Shown: in pieces, positions 35,916 to 44,725 of the stretch
Layout of the letters: the number at the start of each line of letters is the position of its first letter
Numbering within the stretch: position 1 is the first letter of the stretch
From: an uncultured Prevotella sp.
Lineage (GTDB): Bacteria; Bacteroidota; Bacteroidia; Bacteroidales; Bacteroidaceae
NCBI GenBank assembly: GCA_946999045.1
Contig: CAMQBR010000001.1
Location: 1-64,000, forward strand
Reading direction: 5' to 3'
DNA length: 64,000 nt
Notes under the pieces: model-generated
The model's input: the letters and a program-made list of their open reading frames with translations, nothing else
Told to the model about the DNA's origin: nothing
Database searches by the model: none
Program-made: the position numbers and the translations under genes

Positions 35916-37593
35916 ATATAAAAATCATTATCTGTATAGTTAATATTCTCAATACCATAGCAAATGGGTAAACCATAGAATAACCTACTGAAGGAGAATC
36001 ACTTTGTGTCATATCATTAACATATGCCAATGCAGGGGGATTGGTGTTGGCACCTGCCAATACACCCATCAACGTAAAATAGTTAATGTGAAATACGTAT
36101 TTACCAATAATACCACCAATAAGTATTGGTATCATTGTAATGCCCAAACCGTACAATATCCATTGTATACCCGATTGAGATACAATGGTTTGCACAAAGT
36201 CGGCACCCGTTCCTAAGCCAATACATGCTAGAAATATACACAAACCTATGCGACGTAACATAAGGTTGGCACTAATAGTGTTATACGTAACCAAATTGTA
36301 TTTAGGACCGAAATAACCTATTAAGATAGCCACTATTAATGGACCACCTGTCAAACCTAAACGCAAGCTCTCTGATATACCTGGTATAAAGAATGGTACA
36401 TTGGCCAAAATACATCCTAAAACTATACCTAAAAAGATAGGAATAAGGTTAGGATCATTCAAACGCTTCATAGAATTGCCTAATAACTCTTCAAGTCTGC
36501 TAATAGCTAACTCATTACCAACTACCGTAACCTTATCACCCATTTGCAATTTAAGATGGGACGTAGCAACCAAATCAATGCCCGAGCGGTTAACTCGAGT
36601 AACATTAGCACCCAACCTACTACGTATCTTCATTTGCGCCAGTGTCTTACCATTCACCTCCGACTTGGTGATAAGTATACGGCGAGATACTAGTTGTGAA
36701 CTTATTCCCTTCCAGTTCATATCTACCTTCTCGCCTAATAACGCACAAATAGGGTCTTGGTCAATTGGCTTACAAACTATCAACAGTACATCTCCACAGT
36801 TGATAAGCGTATCATCATCTATAATTTCTTGTGTTTCGCTATTGCTTTTATGGATACGCGAAATCATAAATTCGCGCTTTAACAAATCGCTAATATGCTT
36901 AGATGTAACTCCGTTAACTCGCTCATTGGTAACTTTTACCGACAAACTATTAAGGGTAATATCCTCCAAATGCCCAATTCCTCCTTCTGCATCTACCTCT
37001 TCTTTTTTCAAGTCAATACGTAAAATCCATTTCAAAAGGAAGAATGACAATATAACACCTATCACGCCCAAGGGGTAGGTTACGGCATACCCACTGGCAA
37101 TTGTAGGCGCATCCACATGTCGCAAGTCGCTGAATGCCTGCTGTGCGGTACCTAATCCTGGGGTATTGGTAACAGATCCAGATAAAATACCAGCAATAGT
37201 AGTTATTGACGTATCCGATAAGTAAAATATAGAAATAGCACCAGCTAAGCTAATAGCTATAACAATAGCCACTAAACCAATGAGAGTGTTACTACCTTTT
37301 CTGAAAGATGAAAAGAAACCCGGACCCACTTCTAAGCCTATAGAATAGACAAAGAGTATCAACCCAAATTCCTTTAGAAAGTGCAGCAAGTTCTGATCTA
37401 AGTTTAGTTTGTAATGTCCAAAGACTAAACCCGCAAACAATATCCACGCTAAACCTAATGATACTCCTCGCACTTTAATCTTTCCCAACATTAAACCTAA
37501 GGTTATAACCAAAGCTAAAATCATAACGGAGTGTGCCACACCTCCGCCCCAAAGATTAGGGAACCCCTTAAAAAGACCCTCTATAATATCCAT
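35908..37593 (-). CDS. AspT/YidE/YbjL-family transporter with two TrkA-C domains
   Basis: A 561-residue protein with the family layout: about five N-terminal membrane helices, two cytoplasmic TrkA-C (RCK-C) domains (about 205-370, with INCGDVLLIVCKP and LQMGDKVTVVGNE), and about six C-terminal helices with GANTNPPALAYVND. AspT itself exchanges aspartate and alanine. Bacteroidota members of this YidE-like branch are uncharacterised as far as I know. It has a clear -7 box and is the first gene of a two-gene operon with the ThrE-type exporter. Confidence 0.9.
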   Translation of the reverse strand: MDIIEGLFKGFPNLWGGGVAHSVMILALVITLGLMLGKIKVRGVSLGLAWILFAGLVFGHYKLNLDQNLLHFLKEFGLILFVYSIGLEVGPGFFSSFRKGSNTLIGLVAIVIAISLAGAISIFYLSDTSITTIAGILSGSVTNTPGLGTAQQAFSDLRHVDAPTIASGYAVTYPLGVIGVILSFFLLKWILRIDLKKEEVDAEGGIGHLEDITLNSLSVKVTNERVNGVTSKHISDLLKREFMISRIHKSNSETQEIIDDDTLINCGDVLLIVCKPIDQDPICALLGEKVDMNWKGISSQLVSRRILITKSEVNGKTLAQMKIRSRLGANVTRVNRSGIDLVATSHLKLQMGDKVTVVGNELAISRLEELLGNSMKRLNDPNLIPIFLGIVLGCILANVPFFIPGISESLRLGLTGGPLIVAILIGYFGPKYNLVTYNTISANLMLRRIGLCIFLACIGLGTGADFVQTIVSQSGIQWILYGLGITMIPILIGGIIGKYVFHINYFTLMGVLAGANTNPPALAYVNDMTQSDSPSVGYSMVYPFAMVLRILTIQIMIFIYG

Positions 37594-37618
37594 GATTGTA
37601 CACTGTAAAATTCGCTTA

Positions 37619-37626
37619 CAAAGTTA
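37619..37626 (-). promoter_or_regulatory. -7 box for the AspT-ThrE operon
   Basis: The minus strand reads TAACTTTG (TAnnTTTG), 25 bp before the ATG. Confidence 0.65.
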
Positions 37627-37821
37627 TCGAAAATACTAAAAACAATCAAGTTTTTGCTATAAATAATCATGATAATAGTTAACTTTATCACTAATGTCTA
37701 TAGGTAAATTCAATAACTGGTATAGAAAAAGCAGAATATAGAGGAGGAATCCATAAAAATAGATTAGCAGTATAAAGACGCACGACTTGTATATATGCAT
37801 TTTTTCATTAAAATAATATTT

Positions 37822-38014
37822 GGGCGGTTCTATAAATTACCACCGTAAAGTTTTTTATATCAGTTTTTTTACGTTTTTTCATCTTGTGGACTTTTTTTTG
37901 TTCAATTTGCTTGTTCGTTCAGTCTCGTATAGCTCACTATACTCCTTCACTCACAAACAAAGTGATCTCAAAAATAGCCTCACCATTTGTCAAAGCTAAT
38001 TTATAGAACCGCCC
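37822..38014 (+). mobile_element. MITE-like element, copy 8 (GGGCGG subfamily, internal deletion)
   Basis: GGGCGGTTCTATAAATTACC and GCTAATTTATAGAACCGCCC form perfect 16-bp outer repeats, flanked by ATTT on both sides (37818-37821 and 38015-38018). It keeps the central palindrome (TATAGC-TC-ACTATA) but lacks the GGCTGCGCCTCAAC segment of copy 1. Confidence 0.92.
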
Positions 38015-38520
38015 ATTTGTTTTTGTGCTGACGTTCAACCAAGCATCCTACCTTTAGCTTGAGATACAAATAAGCATTATTTTTTATGAAAAATATTTAC
38101 TTACCCTTTCAATACTTGCGTATTTGTCAGCAACAGCATTATTGCCCACAAATACAAGAATTTTGCACATTATTCATTATCAAAGAGTTATATTTTTTTA
38201 TCTATTTTTTATTTCATAAAAAGCATACATTAGTCTTACTAACTCCATGCTTTAGGATGGTAAACTGTATGTAATTTCCAAGCTATTTCATGCAAATATC
38301 ACCATTAACTCAATGCTTTAGTAAAAAAAAGTAACGCAACTGTCATTTTTACTCGTATTATCTACCTTCTTTTATTGCTTTTATTTTCCAGATTGAAAGT
38401 ATATAAATTATCATTTTTCTTTACATTCTTTATTTGCAATTTTTCTCGAAATTAGCTGTTATTATGCTTGAAGACTACTCTATATATTACAAATAATGTA
38501 TGCTGTTGGCTCACCTAAAA

Positions 38521-38547
38521 AAATCTGCGAAATTTGCGAAATCTGCG
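38521..38547. repeat. three tandem 9-bp repeats AAATCTGCG
   Basis: AAATCTGCG, AAATTTGCG and AAATCTGCG are exactly adjacent, about 97 bp before the oxyR -7 region. They may be a regulator site or a dispersed simple repeat of this genome; the sequence alone does not decide. Confidence 0.6.
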
Positions 38548-38643
38548 AGAAAAATAATACTTCATAAGAAAATATATCACTGAAACACAATATCATTTAA
38601 CCTATATTACGCATTTCATATTGTGGCTTTTATTGAAAATATG

Positions 38644-38651
38644 TACCTTTG
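38644..38651 (+). promoter_or_regulatory. -7 box for oxyR
   Basis: TACCTTTG (TAnnTTTG), 23 bp before the ATG. Confidence 0.65.
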
Positions 38652-38673
38652 TATAAATTAATAAGACACTACT

Positions 38674-39600
38674 ATGACTTTACAACAGCTTGAATATATG
38701 ATGGCAGTGTACAGATTAAGGCACTTTGCTAAAGCAGCCGACTATTGCCATGTTACACAACCAACACTTAGCTCAATGATTCAGAAATTAGAAGACGAAT
38801 TAGGTGTTAAAATATTTGACCGCAAGAAACAACCTATTGGGGTTACTTCGGTGGGCGAAGCCATTATAGAACAAGGTTGGAAAGTATTGGTAAATGCTCA
38901 TAAGGTTACTGAGGTAGTAAAAGAGGAGAAGCATTCTATTAGCGGAACATTCCGTATTGGCATTCTGCCAACCATTGCTCCGTATCTTATTCCAAGGTTT
39001 TTTCCACAACTCATGAATGAGTTTCCAGATATGGATGTACGTATCGTGGAAATGAAAACCAATGAGATACGTCAGGCGTTGCAGAGAGGTGATATAGATA
39101 TGGGCATTGTTGCCGACCTTTGCGACATGGATGAGTTTGACAAGCAGACATTGTTTTTTGAACAGTTCTTTGCATACGTTGCCAAAAACGATCCGCTCTA
39201 TCAAAAGAACAATGTAAAGATAAGTGATTTGGTTGGCGAATTTTTATGGTTGTTGGATGAGGGACATTGCTTTAGAGACCAATTGGTGAAGTACTGCCAA
39301 CTAAAGGCTGCCAACACTAGCAAGAAGGCTTATAGCTTAGGAAGTATTGAGACCTTTATGCGCATAGTAGAAAGTGGAAAGGGTGTTACCTTTATTCCAG
39401 AATTGGCAGTGTATCAGTTAAACGACAGTCAAAAAAAACTTGTAAAGCCATTTGCCATTCCTGTTCCTACTCGCGAAATTGTAATGATAACACAAAAGGA
39501 TTTTATCCGTCATCGGCTTCGCCAGTTATTAGTAGATCGTATAAGAGCCAGCATACCCAAAGAGTTGCTAACATTGAGCAAGATGCAAAGGGCTATATGA
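38674..39600 (+). CDS. oxyR: hydrogen-peroxide-sensing regulator OxyR
   Basis: A 308-residue LysR-type protein. The winged helix (FAKAADYCHVTQPTLSSMIQ, about 18-37) leads to the sensory domain. It carries the redox pair Cys199 and Cys208 in DEGHCFRDQLVKYC, the same spacing and the same residue numbers as E. coli OxyR. Oxidation to a disulfide switches on peroxide-defence genes. No catalase, ahpC or dps is adjacent in this window. It has its own promoter and is separated from priA by a MITE fragment and a repeat. Confidence 0.95.
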   Translation: MTLQQLEYMMAVYRLRHFAKAADYCHVTQPTLSSMIQKLEDELGVKIFDRKKQPIGVTSVGEAIIEQGWKVLVNAHKVTEVVKEEKHSISGTFRIGILPTIAPYLIPRFFPQLMNEFPDMDVRIVEMKTNEIRQALQRGDIDMGIVADLCDMDEFDKQTLFFEQFFAYVAKNDPLYQKNNVKISDLVGEFLWLLDEGHCFRDQLVKYCQLKAANTSKKAYSLGSIETFMRIVESGKGVTFIPELAVYQLNDSQKKLVKPFAIPVPTREIVMITQKDFIRHRLRQLLVDRIRASIPKELLTLSKMQRAI

Positions 39601-39610
39601 GCCTTTTATA

Positions 39611-39661
39611 GCTCAAAAATAAATCAAAAAAATCTAAAAAAGTTAATTTATAGAACCTACC
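39611..39661 (+). mobile_element. MITE-like element, copy 9 (right-end fragment)
   Basis: CTCAAAAATAAATCAAAAAA through AGTTAATTTATAGAACCTAC matches the last 50 bp of copy 12. No left terminal repeat is found, so this is a remnant just after oxyR. Confidence 0.65.
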
Positions 39662-39673
39662 TATACTCTTTCG

Positions 39674-39686
39674 CCCCTTACAGGGG
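39674..39686. repeat. CCCCTTACAGGGG hairpin repeat
   Basis: CCCCT-TAC-AGGGG, a further copy of the repeat clustered at 47-285, lies in the oxyR-priA spacer. It could help end the oxyR transcript. Confidence 0.6.
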
Positions 39687-39920
39687 TATTAGTTTATTGA
39701 ATGAAGAATTATCACCAATATTTAAGTAATAAGCCCCCTACACTATGCTATATCGTTCTTTCATAACTTGTAGTTATTTCAGCCCCTCCCTTTGGAAAAA
39801 AATGGGGGTAACTTATAACAATAAACAAGAGTTATGTTCACTGAGCTAACAGGTATTTGTCTGATAACTCCTATAAACTACTTATTTACTCATATTAATT
39901 CCTTGGCGTCTTTCAAAATT

Positions 39921-42191
39921 ATGAATTATGTAGATGTTGTCGTACCATTGCCATTAGAGGGTACATTTACTTATTCTGTACCAGACAACTTAATAGATAA
40001 GGTACAGTTTGGAGTACGTGTTGCTGTAACGTTCGGTACATCTAAGGTACATACTGCCATTGTAGTTTGTATACACAACGACACACCAGCCTTTAAGGTA
40101 AAAGATATTATTGCTGTTATTGACAATACCCCTATGCTCATACAACAACAATATAAGCTGTGGCAATGGATATCATCTTATTACTTGGCATTCATCGGTG
40201 ATGTTTATAATGCAGCATTGCCTGCTGGACTCAAGGTTGAAGAAAACTATAAACCACGAACCGAAACGTATATTGACCTGTGTGAGCCATATAAAAACGA
40301 ACAGGCATTACACTTAGCACTCAATTTACTGAAGCGTGCTCCCAATCAGCAAGAGGTTTTAATGAACTTCTTGCACATATCTCATTGGGAAACCATTCGT
40401 GGTGACCAATTAACTGAGCCTATTGTGGATATTACCCGAGAGGAGTTGATGAACGTTTCGCATTGTACCTATGCCACTGTAAAACGATTAATAGAGCGAA
40501 AAATATTGCATACCTACGAACGAGAAGTGGGACGCCTCAACAATATGGGCGAAGAACATATTGAAAGAGTAAAACAACTAAACGATGCACAACAAGAAGC
40601 CTACAACCAAATTGTATTTCAGTTTCTGAAAAAGAATGTTGTTTTGTTACACGGAGTTACATCCTGTGGCAAAACAGAAATCTATATACATCTTATAAAA
40701 AAGGCACTAGAAGATAAGAAACAGGTGCTTTATTTGTTGCCAGAAATTGCATTAACGGTTCAAATAACCAGCAGGTTACGGCATGTGTTTGGCAACAAAT
40801 TAGGCATTTATCACTCTAAATACAGCGATGCCGAACGGGTGGAAATATGGAAAAAACAGTTATCCACCAACCCTTACGAGGTGATATTAGGTGTGCGAAG
40901 TGCCGTGTTCTTACCCTTTCAACGACTCGGTTTGGTTGTGATTGACGAGGAACACGAAACCTCTTTTAAACAACAAGACCCCTCACCACGTTATCATGCT
41001 CGCTCGGTTGCCATTATGCTGGCACAGATGTATGGGGCAAAAGCATTGTTGGGAACAGCTACTCCCTCCATGGAAAGTTACTACAATGCGAGACAGGGTA
41101 AGTATGGGTTGGTAACATTATCTACGAGATACAAGGGTATTGAGTTGCCAAAGATAAATATTGTTGACATAAAAGACCTGCAACACCGCAAGATGATGAC
41201 GGGGCCTTTCTCGCCTATACTGATAAAGGCTATCAATGAGGCACTCAATAACAACCAACAGGTTATTTTGTTTCAAAACCGACGTGGCTTTGCACCTATG
41301 ATAGAGTGCCACACTTGTGGTTGGGTTCCTAAGTGTACCCATTGTGATGTATCGCTTACCATGCACAAAACCATGAATTTACTGACGTGCCACTATTGCG
41401 GATACACGTATCAAATACCAACAGTGTGTCCGGCTTGTGGGGAAACCGACTTGCGGGGACGTGGATATGGAACTGAGAAGGTAGAGCAATATGTTAACCA
41501 ATTGTTTCCACAAGCCAGAGTAGCACGTATGGATTTAGATACTACTCGTACCCGAAATGCGTACGAACGATTGATAGATGATTTTTCGTGTGGAAGAACT
41601 AACTTACTAATTGGTACACAAATGGTTAGTAAAGGATTAGATTTTGACTGCGTGAGCGTTGTGGGAATACTTAATGCAGACTCAATGTTAAATTATCCCG
41701 ACTTTCGTTCTTACGAACATGCGTTTATGATGATGGAGCAGGTAAGTGGCAGAGCAGGACGAAAAGGCAAACGTGGTACCGTATTTTTGCAAACAAAGAA
41801 TAAGGATTTGCCGATTATACAACAAGTAGTAAACAACGATTATCAAGGCTTCTTTACATCTTTGTTAGATGAGCGTAAGGCTTTTTCTTATCCTCCTTTT
41901 TATCATTTGATTTATGTTTTTTTACGTCATCGCTACGAAAATGTAGTTGAAACTGCATCGGTAGAATTGGGTAGTAGATTGCGTCAGGGATTAAAAGAGC
42001 GCGTGTTAGGTCCTGACAAGCCTACCATTGCTCGTATCAAGAATTTATATATTCGTAAAATTGTTATTAAATTGGAGAATGGTATCAACTTTCAGGCTGT
42101 TCGACAATATCTCCGTACCATCCAGCAACAGCTGTTGCAGGATAAGCGTTATGCCTCACTACAGGTGTATTACGATGTAGATCCGTTATAG
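39921..42191 (+). CDS. priA: primosomal protein N' (replication restart helicase PriA)
   Basis: A 756-residue helicase from the Met in MNYVDVVVPLPLEGTFTYSV, the conserved PriA opening; an in-frame ATG 29 codons earlier adds a non-conserved leader. The N-terminal DNA-binding domain is followed by Walker A (HGVTSCGKTEIY), the DEEH box (VIDEEHE), and a zinc-binding insertion with paired cysteines (CHTCGWVPKCTHC and CHYCGYTY...CPACG). The C-terminal helicase motifs include GTQMVSKGLDF. It reloads the replisome at stalled forks. Confidence 0.95.
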   Translation: MNYVDVVVPLPLEGTFTYSVPDNLIDKVQFGVRVAVTFGTSKVHTAIVVCIHNDTPAFKVKDIIAVIDNTPMLIQQQYKLWQWISSYYLAFIGDVYNAALPAGLKVEENYKPRTETYIDLCEPYKNEQALHLALNLLKRAPNQQEVLMNFLHISHWETIRGDQLTEPIVDITREELMNVSHCTYATVKRLIERKILHTYEREVGRLNNMGEEHIERVKQLNDAQQEAYNQIVFQFLKKNVVLLHGVTSCGKTEIYIHLIKKALEDKKQVLYLLPEIALTVQITSRLRHVFGNKLGIYHSKYSDAERVEIWKKQLSTNPYEVILGVRSAVFLPFQRLGLVVIDEEHETSFKQQDPSPRYHARSVAIMLAQMYGAKALLGTATPSMESYYNARQGKYGLVTLSTRYKGIELPKINIVDIKDLQHRKMMTGPFSPILIKAINEALNNNQQVILFQNRRGFAPMIECHTCGWVPKCTHCDVSLTMHKTMNLLTCHYCGYTYQIPTVCPACGETDLRGRGYGTEKVEQYVNQLFPQARVARMDLDTTRTRNAYERLIDDFSCGRTNLLIGTQMVSKGLDFDCVSVVGILNADSMLNYPDFRSYEHAFMMMEQVSGRAGRKGKRGTVFLQTKNKDLPIIQQVVNNDYQGFFTSLLDERKAFSYPPFYHLIYVFLRHRYENVVETASVELGSRLRQGLKERVLGPDKPTIARIKNLYIRKIVIKLENGINFQAVRQYLRTIQQQLLQDKRYASLQVYYDVDPL

Positions 42192-42232
42192 ATACCTGTC
42201 CTTATTATCTTAGGGAATATTTTTGAGTTAAG

Positions 42233-42246
42233 GGCAGTTCTATAAC
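42233..42246 (+). mobile_element. MITE-like terminal fragment (copy 10)
   Basis: GGGCAGTTCTATAA matches only the left terminal repeat of the family; nothing downstream aligns. It is probably a decayed remnant, though chance cannot be excluded for so short a match. Confidence 0.35.
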
Positions 42247-42314
42247 TTTTATGTTGAACTTAGAGCTTTATGGTTAGCTCCCTTACTATATCACTTGCTT
42301 TTCATAGGTTGTAA

Positions 42315-42335
42315 GGACGCACGGCTCGTGCGTCC
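42315..42335. repeat. GGACGCACG-GCT-CGTGCGTCC palindrome
   Basis: A perfect 9-bp inverted repeat with a 3-nt loop, 124 bp after the priA stop. A degenerate form (AAGACGCACGACTTG) is seen at about 37776. I recognise this as a dispersed palindrome common in Bacteroidales intergenic DNA. It could act as a transcription terminator, but no T-run follows. Confidence 0.6.
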
Positions 42336-42389
42336 GCTCATTAATAATCATACCAACTTAAAATTCTACGAATAAATCAAATTATTTTG

Positions 42390-42397
42390 TACCTTTG
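42390..42397 (+). promoter_or_regulatory. -7 box for the deacetylase-GtrB-GtrA operon
   Basis: TACCTTTG with a predicted start near 42404, only about 9 bases before the ATG at 42413. It overlaps an alternative upstream ATG at 42395, which is therefore rejected. Confidence 0.6.
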
Positions 42398-42412
42398 CCT
42401 AAAATATATTTT

Positions 42413-43198
42413 ATGATATTATTAAGTTTTGATACAGAAGAATTTGATGTTCCTAAAGAGCATGGAGTAGACATCTCTTTAGAAGAGGGAATACGTATTT
42501 CGGTTGAAGGTACTAACAAGATATTAGACTGTTTGAAGCAAAATAAGGTACAAGCTACTTTCTTTTGCACAGGCAACTTTGCCAAACACTCCCCCAAAAC
42601 CATTGAGCGTATTATGCAAGAGGGGCATGAGGTGGCGTGTCATGGGGTAGATCACTGGAAGCCTAAGGCTACAGATATATATGAATCTAAGCGCATTATA
42701 GAAGCGACAATAGGCAAAAAGGTGAACGGATATAGGCAACCACGTATGTTTTCTGTATCGGATACAGATATAGAGAAGGCTGGATATACGTATAATTCAT
42801 CGCTGAATCCAGCTTGTATACCTGGTAGATATATTCATCTTACTATGCCACGAATATGGTTTATGCGTGGTAAGGTAATGCAAATACCAGCATCTGTTAC
42901 CCCTTGGATTAGGTTTCCGCTTTTCTGGTTGTCGTTGCATAACTTGCCGCAGGCTCTGTATCATAGTATGACTCGGTGGGTATTGCGCCACGATGGTTAC
43001 TTTGTTACTTATTTTCATCCTTGGGAATTTTACGAACTAAATGCGCATCGTGAGTACAAAATGCCATACATTATCCGAAAAAACAGTGGAGATAAAATGA
43101 TTCAGCGATTAGATAACTTGATAAAAATGCTCAAGCAAAGGGGTGAGAAATTTATTACTTTCTCTGAATTTGTAGACAGAAAGCGAGGAAAAGCATGA
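42413..43198 (+). CDS. polysaccharide deacetylase family protein (NodB-like)
   Basis: A 261-residue cytoplasmic NodB-homology enzyme with no signal peptide. It shows the catalytic/metal Asp pattern SFDTEEFD (about 5-12), the zinc-binding HEVACHGVDHWKP with its His-x(3)-His core, and YRQPRMFSVSDTD. The C-terminal YFHPWEFYELNAHREYKMP is typical of the O-antigen-linked branch. It probably removes an N-acetyl group from a lipid-linked sugar. Its stop overlaps the start of the next gene by 4 bp (ATGA), linking it to the GtrB-like transferase. Confidence 0.85.
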   Translation: MILLSFDTEEFDVPKEHGVDISLEEGIRISVEGTNKILDCLKQNKVQATFFCTGNFAKHSPKTIERIMQEGHEVACHGVDHWKPKATDIYESKRIIEATIGKKVNGYRQPRMFSVSDTDIEKAGYTYNSSLNPACIPGRYIHLTMPRIWFMRGKVMQIPASVTPWIRFPLFWLSLHNLPQALYHSMTRWVLRHDGYFVTYFHPWEFYELNAHREYKMPYIIRKNSGDKMIQRLDNLIKMLKQRGEKFITFSEFVDRKRGKA

Positions 43199-44157
43199 TA
43201 ACATTAGCTACAGTATCGCCTTGTTACAACGAGGAAGATGTGTTAGAGACATCGGTTAATAGGCTTACTAACCTTTTTAACACTATGATAGCTCAAGGCC
43301 GTATTAGTGAAAAGAGCGTAATAGTTTTTGTTAACGATGGAAGCAAAGACCATACTTGGGAACTCATTTGCAAGTTGCAAAAGACCAATAAGTTTGTACG
43401 AGGTATCAATTTGTCAAGCAACGTAGGACACCAAAACGCTATTATGGCTGGTATGATGACGGCTCGCACTTGGGCAGATGCTGTGGTTACGATTGACGCT
43501 GACTTACAAGATGACTTAAAAGCTATCCCTAAAATGGTAGATGAGTATACTAATAATCATTGTGAGGTGGTGTATGGGGTAAAGATTTCACGACAAGCTG
43601 ATCCGCTGTTGAAGCGTATGTCGGCTGTTGCTTTTTACCGATTACAAGAAAAATTGGGTGTAAAGAGTGTATTTAATCATGCAGATTTCAGACTGATGAG
43701 TAGGAAGGCACTTAATATCTTGTCTACGTACCATGAATGCAACTTATATCTAAGAGGACTAATACCAATGTTGGGCTTGCCATCGGCAACGGTTAATGAA
43801 GAAATTAGTGATAGACAGGCTGGTTCGTCTAAGTACACATTGCGCAAAATGCTCAACCTTGCACTCAACGGCATTACCTCGTTTACGGTTCATCCTATAT
43901 ATATGATTGTGTATTTAGGTTTATTCTTTATTTTTCTCAGTATCTGTATAGGTATTTATGTTGTCCATGCCTTGGTTATAGGAACAGCTTATCCTGGTTG
44001 GGCTTCTATCATGATGAGTATTTGGCTGGTAGGAGGATTTATCCTTTTATCTATTGGCATTGTAGGTATTTATGTGGGAAAAATTTACACAGAGGTAAAG
44101 AATAGACCGCTTTATCATATCACCGAAATTATTGGCGATGATGATCAAAAAAATTAA
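43195..44157 (+). CDS. GtrB/DPM1-like polyprenyl-phosphate glycosyltransferase (GT2)
   Basis: A 320-residue GT2 enzyme. The GT-A domain has ATVSPCYNEEDVLETSVNRL at the N terminus, the VNDGSKDHT loop and the DxD region VTIDADLQDD (about 98-107). Two C-terminal membrane helices (about 233-255 and 265-290) follow, as in GtrB, ArnC and DPM1-type enzymes that make undecaprenyl-phosphate sugars on the inner leaflet. It overlaps both neighbours, which indicates translational coupling with the deacetylase and the GtrA-like protein. The sugar is not determined. Confidence 0.9.
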   Translation: MITLATVSPCYNEEDVLETSVNRLTNLFNTMIAQGRISEKSVIVFVNDGSKDHTWELICKLQKTNKFVRGINLSSNVGHQNAIMAGMMTARTWADAVVTIDADLQDDLKAIPKMVDEYTNNHCEVVYGVKISRQADPLLKRMSAVAFYRLQEKLGVKSVFNHADFRLMSRKALNILSTYHECNLYLRGLIPMLGLPSATVNEEISDRQAGSSKYTLRKMLNLALNGITSFTVHPIYMIVYLGLFFIFLSICIGIYVVHALVIGTAYPGWASIMMSIWLVGGFILLSIGIVGIYVGKIYTEVKNRPLYHITEIIGDDDQKN

Positions 44158-44560
44158 ATTGTACTGGCAATCCCATCCTTCCGTGCAAGCAGATATATGG
44201 CGAATTGTACGTTTTGGTATAGTGGGAACGGTTTGTTCGCTCATTCACTATGGCATTTATTGTATGTGTGTACTCATGAGCAATGCCAATATAGCTTATA
44301 CGATAGGCTATATTGTAGGATTGGTATGTAATTATGTGCTTACTACGTATTTTACATTCAATAAAAAGCCCACAAAGCTCAATGCAGCTGGCTTTGTGGG
44401 GAGTCATATTATTAATTATTTAATGGAGATAGGCTTACTCAACTTATTACTTTGGTTAGACATTAGCAAGTGGTTGTCGCCCATATTGGTGATGATTATA
44501 GCTGTTCCTATTAACTTTTTAATGCTGCATTTTGTGTATTTACATAAGAAAAACAGATGA
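44132..44560 (+). CDS. GtrA-family membrane protein (putative lipid-linked sugar flippase)
   Basis: A 142-residue protein with four membrane helices and the GtrA pattern VRFGIVGTVCSLIHYGIY and NYVLTTYFTFNKKP. The GtrA family is thought to move polyprenyl-phosphate sugars across the inner membrane. Several Met codons (44132, 44138, 44141) precede IKKIKLYW, and any may be used. The start lies within the end of the GtrB-like gene. The expected third partner, a GT-C enzyme, is encoded convergently at 44726. Confidence 0.88.
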   Translation: MAMMIKKIKLYWQSHPSVQADIWRIVRFGIVGTVCSLIHYGIYCMCVLMSNANIAYTIGYIVGLVCNYVLTTYFTFNKKPTKLNAAGFVGSHIINYLMEIGLLNLLLWLDISKWLSPILVMIIAVPINFLMLHFVYLHKKNR

Positions 44561-44725
44561 TAAGAGTTTTTATTGTTAATAGGTTACGTATATTGGTATA
44601 TAATATCATAACTATCTTATAATAAAATAACAATATAACAACATTTTCAAAAAATATATATGTATAAGCTTGTGAGCTTTATAAGTTTGCAAATTGACGA
44701 GTTGTTATTTCTATCAGTAAAATGA

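Larger units (their letters stand above)
37594..38673. other. 1.1-kb intergenic region upstream of oxyR
   Basis: It contains the AspT promoter (37619), MITE copy 8, a triple 9-bp tandem repeat (38521) and the oxyR promoter (38644). A 62-codon frame at 38086-38274 has no recognisable features and is not called. The rest is AT-rich with no visible gene. Confidence 0.7.

Noticed and set aside
38086..38274. 62-codon ORF upstream of oxyR
   Set aside because: No promoter, no homology or domain pattern, odd composition; probably chance.
38521..38547. Triple 9-bp repeat as plasmid iterons
   Set aside because: Only three units, no rep gene, and chromosomal housekeeping genes on both sides.
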